The position numbers and the translations under genes were made by a program. Below the pieces are notes generated by a model, which made no database searches, was not told the DNA's origin, and saw nothing but the letters and a program-made list of their open reading frames with translations. Below, piece after piece: positions 56,387-64,000 of a stretch of DNA of 64,000 bases. This DNA is from Adenophora triphylla var. japonica (taxonomy: Eukaryota > Streptophyta > Magnoliopsida > Asterales > Campanulaceae), in NCBI GenBank assembly GCA_022495995.1, contig JAFEMH010000076.1:1054001-1118000 (forward strand), in the 5' to 3' direction. Within the stretch, counting starts at the first letter, position 1. Each line of letters begins with the position of its first letter.

Positions 56387-57738
56387 ATGGCTATCCCATC
56401 AGCCAATCCACCTCCATCTTCGGTTTCTATCCCCGAAAACGGTAACCCACCTCAACCTGCCGATCCCCACATGGCTTGGCTGATCGAGCAAATGAAGGAC
56501 ATGCAAGGCAAGCTAGCTAGTTCCCGAAAAGACTCCCTCCTGCCTACTGATCCAAGCAAAGTAGTCCCGCTCCCTCCAAAATTCAGGATGCCGAAAATGG
56601 AAAAGTTTGACGGGACAGAATGCCCAAAAACCCACATCGACACCTATGTCCTGGGTATGAGAGCCAAAGGGGCAACCCCTCAACAGATGGTGGATCACTT
56701 TCAGCATTCCCTCAAATCCACGGCATTAAGGTGGTTCCTCAACGTGAAGGCAGAAAACTGCTCCACGTGGGACCAAATCAGTGAAATCTTCCTGGAAAAG
56801 TACCGCGCCAACCTTGAATGGGAGACAAACCGCCATGACCTGCAAGCCACCGAACAAAAGGATGACGAACCAGTGAGCGAGTTCTACAAAAGATGGAATT
56901 GGAAGCTTAGTGAGATAATGGATCCACTTTCCAAAGAAGAGCAGATGGACATCTTCCATTCCTTCCTCAAGCCATCTTTGAGGACCTTGATCAGCCACCA
57001 TTTCTATCCAGATCTCCGTGCCATAGTCAATGTCGGGACAAAGTTTGAGAAGACTCTGAGTCTTCAAAAGACAACAGCAACCCCTGCCTCGTCTTACCGC
57101 TATCGAACAAACCTGGCAACTTCAACTCCTCCCCCGAACAAAGGAAAAGAAGCAAATGAACAAGACACTACATCCGTAATGGAGCTCAAGTAAACCGCGA
57201 TCAAGCAGCTCCAAAGAATAACAATCCCCCTCGCTTCCCACAGTTCCAGCATTTAGACAACCTCGAAATGCCCCTGGGCCAAGTATTTGAAGCTTTGGTA
57301 AAGCGAAATCTTCTCAAACCTCTCGAGAATTTCCAACCAAAGACTCCCAAACCCAACATGGATATGAGCAAGCACTGCGCCTTCCACAACTACCCCGGCC
57401 ACACCACCGACAATTGCTTCGTGCTCAAGCAGGTGATCCAGGGGCTAATTGAGGAGGGAAAGTTGGAACGCCCTCGTGGTCCCAATACCATCGGAAATCC
57501 ATTCCCCCGGAACGACAGGGTAAACACGATAGCCTTTGACGAAACTCCAAGCGAGAGCAGACCCGCTGCAATTTTCGAAACCGTCAGCATGCTGTCTCGC
57601 TATGACTGGGAGCGTGAAACCAGAGTCAAAAGGTCTCGGGACCGGGAATTCAGACAAGAACGCCCCAGGGCAACTGTCTCCCTACGATCTTTGCCCCAAC
57701 CAAGGCATACAAATGGATGGATTGAACGTTCCCCATAA
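56387..57738 (+). pseudogene. Gag of element F
   Basis: Starts MAIPSANPPPSSVS. The capsid-like core has FRMPKMEKFDGTECPKTHID, LRWFLNVKAENCSTWDQISE and FLEKYRANLEWETNRHDLQA. The C-terminal part has the variant knuckle HCAFHNYPGHTTDNCFVLKQ and an Arg-rich tail. One frameshift at about 57190 separates the two parts. The first ATG after the leader was chosen because homology begins soon after it. Confidence 0.88.
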
Positions 57739-57792
57739 GAGACTGAGTCAAACGGTAGCACGGGAAGCGGTTTAGCCTTCACAGACGATGAC

Positions 57793-58398
57793 TTGCCGAC
57801 ATGTGAGAACCGGCACAACGAAGCCCTCCTCATCCTCATAAAAATAGAGATGTTCTTCCTCCCGAACGTCTTGATTGATAACGGCTCCGCAGTCAACATC
57901 ATCGCTTTGAGCACACTGAAACGACTCCGTATCGACCGCTCCCTGATAAGGCCTTCACCTTGGGTAATTCGAGCCTACGACTCCACTGCACGACCAATCG
58001 TAGGAGTCATCAATCTGAGGATCCAATTCGATGCACAACTGGAGTCAGTAGAGTTCCAAGTTGTGGAAATCAAACCGACCTTCTCTGCCTTGCTGGGACG
58101 ACCTTGGATACATCAGATGAAAGCAGTATCATCTACTCTTCACCAATGCGTGAAATTCATCAACGCCAATGGGGTGATCGAAGTGATCCGCGAAAGCAGT
58201 ACAATGGCAAGTGCTTGGCCGGCAAGCTACGACCCAGAAGAAGGTCCCGACATGACCGAATACTCTTCTCCAGATGAGTCTCCTACCCTGTCCCGCTACG
58301 AAGTGGATCCTTACATCCACGCTCTAAGCCGCGACGAGCTGGAAATCGAAGAACTCATGGGTCAGGATGACAACTCTGATATATGCGACTGTGAATAA
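57793..58398 (+). CDS. Aspartic protease of element F
   Basis: Open for 201 codons. NVLIDNGSAVNIIALSTLKRL is the active-site region, and FSALLGRPWIHQMKAVSSTL and HQCVKFINANGVIEV are the conserved C-terminal half. It ends with an acidic tail (MGQDDNSDICDCE). It follows gag in a different frame and no RT follows it. Confidence 0.85.
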   Translation: MPTCENRHNEALLILIKIEMFFLPNVLIDNGSAVNIIALSTLKRLRIDRSLIRPSPWVIRAYDSTARPIVGVINLRIQFDAQLESVEFQVVEIKPTFSALLGRPWIHQMKAVSSTLHQCVKFINANGVIEVIRESSTMASAWPASYDPEEGPDMTEYSSPDESPTLSRYEVDPYIHALSRDELEIEELMGQDDNSDICDCE

Positions 58399-58601
58399 TT
58401 CTTAAGAGAAGATCAAGAGATGGACGCCCAGATGGAGATTGATCGAGGAGTAGACCCTTACTTCGCCGAAAACCCTCTTGCAAACTGGCTCATCACCGAT
58501 CCCCCGGTACAAGACAACCCTCTGGCCGACACTCTCGGATCTTACTGTGGACAAACCCATCACAAGCATAGTTCAATTCAACATTCCAAGAATCGACCTA
58601 G

Positions 58602-59030
58602 ATGAACAAAGGGCGCAACCTCCTCCAAGGCCTAATCAAGGAAGGAGATATAGCATGCCCCCTCGAATCGGACATTGTAAATGTTGTCCAAGCAAAGATC
58701 CCAGATAAAGAGGCAGATTCTATGAAAATGATCAACATCAGCAAGAATCAACTCCGAATCAGCGAATGCTTCGCCCTCTTAGAAATAGCCCTCAGCGACT
58801 TCTATCATCAAAGACCCCCAAGGACTGGTGGCAACACTAATGGAGGGACATCATCAGGGGAGCAACCAAAAACCTCCGCGATCTGGTTTGAAATCGAACC
58901 ACATGCGAGTTATTTTCCGGGACTCGTGCCAAGGGAAGATTGGCCACCTGAGCCATCACCACTACCTCTAGAGCTACAGCCGGCCAAGAGTAATGAAGCC
59001 TGGTCCAATCCCTCGTCGCCTATAGTCTAG
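58602..59030 (+). CDS. Linker segment of element F polyprotein, unrecognised
   Basis: 142 codons (MNKGRNLLQGLIKEGDIACP to SNPSSPIV) between protease and the truncated pol. It probably belongs to the region between protease and RT. No known domain recognised. Sequence matching its end and beyond (59010-59290) is found inverted in E at 52740-52990, where F is inserted. Confidence 0.45.
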   Translation: MNKGRNLLQGLIKEGDIACPLESDIVNVVQAKIPDKEADSMKMINISKNQLRISECFALLEIALSDFYHQRPPRTGGNTNGGTSSGEQPKTSAIWFEIEPHASYFPGLVPREDWPPEPSPLPLELQPAKSNEAWSNPSSPIV

Positions 59031-59249
59031 CTTCGAGTCTTGTTGTCTGTGAATTCACATCTTTTGAGTCTTTTGACGGCTTTACGCCCAACGATTGTGA
59101 GTCTTTGATTAACAATGTACAGTCCTCACGCTTTCAATAAAAGGTCCGACCTTTCTAAAAAATCATTTCATTGCATCTTTAACAAGTGATGAGTTAACTA
59201 ATCAAAACAGTTAATAACAATTCATCTATACAAAAGGCAAACACATTAA

Positions 59250-60661
59250 TTGAATAAATGCATCAAGCAAACATTTAAGCATGTTGTCAAACGAGAGAAA
59301 AATCGGGCCCAAGCTGCCGAGGAGGTTTTAATCACAACGATTTGCAAGATTGCTGAAGAGCCAAAGAGACGCAAGTCCGACGCCATTTCCAAAGACAGAC
59401 TGATCTTCCAATACCTCAAGAACGGGGAAACCGCCTTCATGAACAAGGAAGGCCAACACACATAAGGGGTCAAAGCCAAGAGCATCATGGCCCTAAAACA
59501 CCTCGCCTCTCACTTCGTCATCCTTGGGGACATGCTATACAAGAAACGCTACCAAGGACCACTCCTACGCTGCATCAGCCAGGAAGAAGCAAGCGAGTTC
59601 ATGAACGAAGTCCACAATGGGGCTTGCGGTCCCCACATGAACGCCAGAGCCCTGATGCAAATCATTCTCATGATGGGCTACTACTGGATCTCCATGGAGG
59701 CAGATTGCATCCACTTTGTCCGATGCTGCGACAAGTGTCAACAGTTCTCCAACCTCAATCATCTACCTCCCCATGATCTCTACTGCATGACTACACCCTG
59801 GCCATTTGCCACTGGGAATTGACGTCATCGGGAAAATCGCTCCGCCAGCAAAGAATCGGCCACGAGTTCATCTTAGTAGCCATCGACTACTTCACCAAAT
59901 GGGTCGAAGCCAAGTCCTACAAGGTACTCACCTCCAAGAAGGTCGCGCATTTCCTCAAGGAAAACATCATCTGCCGATACGGCATCCCAAATGAGGTCAT
60001 ATCAGACAACGGTTCACACTTCGAAGGGGAATTCGACAGACTGCTGGCCGAATTCAAGATCACACGCCACAAATCTTCTCCCTACCGGCCACAAACAAAT
60101 GGCGCCGTGGAAGCAGCAAACAAGACCCTCGAATGGATCATCCGAAAAATGACCACCCGAGGACGAGATTGGCCCGAGAAGCTGCACCTTGCACTTTGGG
60201 GCTACCGAACATCAGTCAGAACAGCCACGGGAGAAACACCATTCGCCCTGACATACGGGATGGAAGCAGTCCTTCCCATTGAATTGGAAATTCCCTCACT
60301 CCGAGTGCTGTTAGAAAATGACGTCAACGAAATCGAATGGCTCCGAAGCCGACATGACGAATTGGCTCTGCTAGACGAGCGACAACTAAAGGCCATGGAA
60401 CACGTCCGAGCCTATCAAAGTAGGATGGCTAGAGCTTTCGACAAGAAAGTCAAGTCCCGAGACATCAGGGAAGGCGATCTGGTACTCAAAGAAAAGCCTC
60501 CCACTCGAACCAACCCACTGGGAAAATGGGAACCCACATGGATCGGCCCTTTCGTGGTTCAAAAGATCTTCTCCGGAGGTGCCATGAAGCTGATAGACCT
60601 AGATGGCAATCCCTTCATGAATCCAGTCAACGGAAGCAAACTTCGCAGATACTTCGCCTAA
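59250..60661 (+). pseudogene. Truncated pol of element F: integrase without RT
   Basis: HVVKREKNRAQAAEEVLITT and AEEPKRRKSDA are followed at once by IFQYLKNGETAFMNKEG, which in B and A lies after the second RNase H. RT and both RNase H domains are therefore deleted. Integrase: zinc region VHNGACGPHMNARALMQ..CDKCQQFSNLNH, and core with VAIDYFTKWVEAKSYK, SDNGSHFEGEFDRLLAEF and NGAVEAANKTLE. The C-terminus is EGDLVLKEKPPTRTNPLG to LRRYFA. A stop at 59463-59465 and a frame change near 59815 break it; the last 280 codons are intact. Confidence 0.92.
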
Positions 60662-60700
60662 AGAAGAACATCTGTGCATCTCTTGGCACTCCATGTAGTG

Positions 60701-61340
60701 TCGAACTACGCAGACCTGAGCCCTCTAGTCCGGGGGAACGTAGGCAACCTTAATTGTTCCGGTCTAAAAATACACATAAAAAGTCAAAAGTTTGAATGTC
60801 AATCAAGACCTCCATCAAGCTACGAACTTTTCAAGAGCATGCCCCAACGTCACCTTGACCAAGTCAAACGACGTCGGCAACATCAAAGGACATCCGGAGG
60901 TCACTCAACGTCAAACGACTGACTCATGTCTACTTCCAAGCCAGGGGCTTGTCTTCGCCCTCACGTGCTTCAAAAAAAAAAAGAGCTCGAGCAAGGGCTC
61001 ACAAAAAAAAAAAGCTCAAGCAGAAGCTGCGAAATTGAGGTCAAGAGCCCGACGCCAACAAAGGGCAAGGAAGCTACGGAAATGACCGTCAAAACGACTT
61101 GTCATGGGATCATTCAACCTCTCAGCCAAGCACAAATCCTAAGCAAAGGGGATTGCCGTCAAGGCCTGCATCGCTTCACCCGCAAATGCAATGTAAAAGT
61201 CCAAAGATGGACGCCGACAAGGTGCACAAAAGAAACAAAGGCAAACAAGAGATCTTGCGTCTCGACAAAGCTTTAAAAGTAAATCACAAATCACTAACGG
61301 TTACAACATTTCTTGATGAGTTCAAGCACGGTCTACTCTC
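60701..61340. other. Convergent gap of F: foldable block, AGCTC repeats, conserved tail
   Basis: Mirror image of the E gap: CGTAG..GGTCT-type foldable block at 60701-60765, A-rich AGCTC/AAGCTC repeats near 60970-61030, and the GTGCTTGAACTCATCAA block (minus strand) at 61312-61340. No gene seen. Confidence 0.6.
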
Positions 61341-61421
61341 AAGTTCACAACATGCTAAAAGACAGCTTAATACATTTAACAAATAATGTGTTTGCAATGC
61401 AATGAATGGATACCTAGGAGG

Positions 61422-62945
61422 TCATTCCGCGCCATCCGCGCTTGTCCCCTCGCCATTCTTCCCTTTCTTCCCTCGTCCCCGGCGAGTCTTCTTTCGCTCC
61501 ACGCGAACCAACTCTGCGTCTCTCAGTCCGAGATCAGGGGTCCTCCCCGTAGAGTCAAACAATCCAGCAGCTCTCAGGGCTTCATTCGCCCGTGCTTCGG
61601 CTCGAATCTCCTCCCTGCGAGTCTGTAAAAGAGGACCTCTCATCGTCAGTCGGTCAACTCTGGTCTCGTAGTCAAATAAAGTGTCTCCCGTAACATCCTG
61701 GGGGTCAGACCAGGCTTCGGCACTCCTAAGGCAATAGCTACTACGGCAACCGGATCCCAGAATCGCTACACGCCTGCTCTCCAAAGCCACTTGGGACTGC
61801 CCAACACGCTGCTCATACCAGGCCAGGTACTGAGTCGTCAATACGACACTCTCCCGACGTCTAAGGAGCACCACAGGAGGGAAAGAGAAATACCTCCATA
61901 CCCTCAGAAAATACAAGAAAGCACTTGGAGCTGCCATACAAAGAGGAGCTATCTCCGTAGTAGCAAGGTCATCCCAGCCCAACAAAGGCTCCTGCTTCAT
62001 CCCAAACTGTCGGGAAACAAGCGACGGAATATAGAAGGAGGACCAAGACAAACCTGGAACTCTGACGACATAGGACCCTTCCTGAAAGACCCTCCTAGTC
62101 TCAATTCCCCAGTGGGGAACCCACCAACGGATCTGATGCGTACCAAGCCGTGCCATCCATCTCTCCCAGGTGGACTGATCCATATCTAACACAAGAGGTC
62201 GCTGAGCAAATGACCACGGGCTAAACGACGTCGGAGCCTCGGGCATGGCCTGAAGTCTCTCTCGTAGCCACAAGGTGAGCAAAGCGGGGCTTCCCCCTCT
62301 CATAAACCGATCCCCAGTCGCCAGACGGTCAATACCATGAAGAGTCTCCCCCAGCACCAATGGGACAATATCCTCTCCTGCTCTGCAGTGCCCAACCACA
62401 TCTAGCAAAGCGCCATCGCAAATGCCAAGGGAGCTGACCATGAAAAGCGTCACCATCACGCACAAGGCAAATGCGTCCCAAGAGACCTCACTCTCATCAT
62501 CAACCATAAACCATTCCGGCAGCTCAGAAATGTCAATATGACCCGAATCAAGGATCATGCCCTGCACTTCTTCCAACGAAGTACGAAGAAAGCCTGCAAG
62601 CTTCACGCTCACAATAGCACCACCAATCAAAGGAAGCGAGATGGCCTCCACATCCGGTCCTCCAATCAAAGCCCGAAAATCCTCGAAAGTGGGCACCATT
62701 TCATTATAGGAAAAGCAATACACATGCCTCCTAACATCCCAGAACTTCGCGGCAGCCCGCAACAACTCCCAATCAGGAACCAACTCCTTAAAAGACCAAA
62801 TCGAGCAAAGACGAAACCTTACCTCAAAAACCCGTCTCTGATGCCTCATACGGCGTCGCATCCACGTTTTCAGCTGCTCAAGGAAGTGTGCTTATCTCTC
62901 CTGCGAAAGCCTCGGCAAAATTTTGGGAACATACGAAGAATCCAT
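61422..62945 (-). pseudogene. DUF7745-like antisense ORF protein of element F, nearly intact
   Basis: 508 codons from MDSSYVPKILPRLS to GEGTSADGAE. The only visible break is TAA at 62892-62894, where E has CAA. From 62861 the frame is open for 479 codons. It carries DWELLRAAAKFWDVRRHVYC, FSYNEMVPTFEDFRALIGGP, LHGIDRLATGDRFMRGGSPA and LTLWLRERLQAMPEAP. Its VSWDAFALCVMVTLFMVSSL stretch is hydrophobic, possibly buried. It ends in a basic tail (RVERKKTRRGRGKKGKNGEG), a possible nuclear-localisation or nucleic-acid-binding segment. It is the best copy for structure prediction. Antisense to F gag-pol. Function unknown. Confidence 0.85.
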
Positions 62946-63035
62946 GGCAAAAATGGAGGTTCCTAGAGAAAATGGGGGAGAAAGCTCGAAAATGGCTGCA
63001 AATGGGGAATGGGGAAAGACCAGACACTGGAAAGC

Positions 63036-63107
63036 ATTTATTTCCTTCCCAAAAGCAAGGTTGGTCCGTACGGACCTCTTTGCAACCTAGGTCTGTCCGT
63101 ACGGACC
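63036..63107 (-). promoter_or_regulatory. Palindromes and TATA-like box before antisense DUF7745 gene of F
   Basis: On the minus strand, TGTCCGTACGGACC (63094-63107, first base changed) and GGTCCGTACGGACC (63063-63076) are followed by AAATAAAT (63036-63043). The palindrome centre to AT-box distance is about 27-28 bp, as in the LTR. The start codon is at 62945. 63108-63443 holds no gene. Confidence 0.6.
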
Positions 63108-63443
63108 TTATTGCATCTTGGCCCCACTTTCTCAGCAAACAGTACAACAACCACTGTTCTCAGCAGGACCTTGCTCCAAACTGCCCAAACACTGGCCAAA
63201 GCCATTTCCGGCAAGCATACACTACCCACAAACGCACTCCCAGCTCACGTGGCATGCACAAATAAAAAAAAATATATAGCAACCATTCCTAGGACAATTC
63301 CCGGGAATCACAAAAACAACATTACATCTTAAAATAAAATGCGTTTGCCATGCAAATACGAGTGTTTTATTACAGGTACATCTAATGTCTGTTGCTAAAA
63401 AAAAAAAAAGAGAAGATATGGAAAGAGGGAAAGCAAATGAACC

Positions 63444-63917
63444 CTAGTCCGACTCTTCAGCATCATCATCCTCCCCAAGATCATCAAGGGAGAAGTCGGG
63501 CATCCCAGTGAACTCGCCAGTCATATCCTCGTCATCAGAGTACCAAGCCCCCTCCGGAGGCTGGTACTCAAAGTAATCAGAAGGATCAAATCCGACGAAA
63601 GGATCGACGAAGGAAGGCTCTGACGAACCCTCACCCTGTGCATCCTGCTGAGGAAAGAACTGATAAAGGGTCTGCGGCCTCGGAGCTCCCGAAGACGTCC
63701 CGGCATCCATGCTATGTCGCCCCCGCGAAGGTCCCTCCTGCTGTGGCTCCGGCTCGGCTCTCGGTGGAGGAACATCTACAGAATGCCTCGAAGGCATCGG
63801 CGTGTACGCCGGCACACGTCGCGAAGACCGGCAAGACATCTTCGACGCCATCTTCTTCGCGAAAGACCACATCGCCACATAACGGCGGGTCAGCATGTCA
63901 AAAGCCCTCCCCGGGAC
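63444..63917 (-). CDS. Last exon of antisense gene X of element F
   Basis: Begins right after an intron acceptor (TTGTGCAG on the minus strand, boundary at 63917/63918) with VPGRAFDMLTRRYVAMWSFA. It is open to the acidic end DLGEDDDAEESD. The middle is Pro/Ser/Gln-rich (VDVPPPRAEPEPQQEGPSRG) and probably disordered. It matches the last exon of X in E, and the intact frame shows the true reading. Upstream exons lie outside the window. Confidence 0.65.
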   Translation of the reverse strand, partial: VPGRAFDMLTRRYVAMWSFAKKMASKMSCRSSRRVPAYTPMPSRHSVDVPPPRAEPEPQQEGPSRGRHSMDAGTSSGAPRPQTLYQFFPQQDAQGEGSSEPSFVDPFVGFDPSDYFEYQPPEGAWYSDDEDMTGEFTGMPDFSLDDLGEDDDAEESD

Positions 63918-64000
63918 CTGCACAAGCAAGCAGCCAAAGAAACGCTCAGCAATACAGTCATACTCATTAACAAAAAGAGGAAAATACAGAAAAGATGCCG

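Larger units (their letters stand above)
52993..64000 (+). mobile_element. Element F, Tat-lineage element without RT, 5' part
   Basis: 5' LTR, PBS, leader, gag, protease and an integrase-only pol on the plus strand, then antisense DUF7745 and X on the minus strand. It is inserted in E's pol-proximal sequence in opposite orientation. The 3' LTR lies right of the window. It is better preserved than E: the integrase C-terminal 280 codons and 479 codons of DUF7745 are open. Confidence 0.9.

Noticed and set aside
43915..60661. E and F as one palindromic duplication
   Set aside because: F has its own complete LTR and PBS starting at 52993, E and F differ at many bases, and F's LTR interrupts E sequence, so two insertions explain it better.
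1..64000. tRNA or rRNA genes
   Set aside because: Apart from PBS sequences complementary to tRNA ends, I saw no tRNA-like or rRNA-like region.

Overview
The window is plant nuclear DNA, most likely from an angiosperm, made almost entirely of nested LTR retrotransposons. I saw no convincing host housekeeping gene and no rRNA or tRNA gene. The species cannot be told from the sequence. The plant assignment rests on Tat-lineage Ty3/gypsy polyproteins with a second RNase H, a SIRE/Maximus-like Ty1/copia pol, and plant transposon-associated protein families (DUF7745-like, Transposase_28-like).

Six LTR elements can be separated, four of them with sharp ends. A (1-6943 plus 33563-38616, minus strand, left end off-window) is split by B. 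B (6944-33562, minus strand, TSD GCTAG on both sides) interrupts A's reverse transcriptase. B is itself split by C (13195-23044, minus strand, LTRs of 577 bp differing at two positions) inside B's integrase. A lies inside the gag of D (38617-39885 visible, minus strand), and D lies inside a SIRE-like copia element (39886-43914, plus strand). Further right, E (from 43915, minus strand) is invaded by F (from 52993, plus strand), and both run off the right edge. Copy age falls with nesting depth: the C LTRs are nearly identical, while the B LTRs differ by roughly 2%.

A, B, E and F share one layout. LTR-PBS-leader-gag-pol is on one strand. Between integrase and the 3' LTR lie one or two extra genes on the opposite strand: a DUF7745-like protein ending in a basic tail, and in A, E and F a second spliced gene, called X here, with an acidic tail. 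Such antisense extra ORFs are known in Tat elements. C carries a different multi-exon antisense gene (Transposase_28-like plus coiled coil). The copia element carries a spliced gene in sense orientation with its own TATA box. Several 3' regions hold tandem repeats of 32, 43, about 57, 42 and 51 bp. E and F share the same loss of the RT/RNase H block. A lacks gag and protease and has an unrecognised 248-codon ORF in their place.

The most unusual signal is regulatory. Each family has its own palindrome: TGTCGTCCGACA in A, TGTCGCGTGACA in B, GGTCCGTACGGACC in E/F. It is repeated in the LTR and again just upstream of the antisense gene. In every LTR, one copy is centred 28 bp before a TATAAATA box, and the spacing recurs at the antisense promoter of B and nearly so in F. 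Element C is instead saturated with CAACTTG/CAAGTTG, and the copia element with ACCGCATG. This suggests element-encoded regulators, or a host factor, matched to family-specific DNA motifs. A conserved foldable RNA-like block and a PBS-like 9-mer inside U5 also recur across families.
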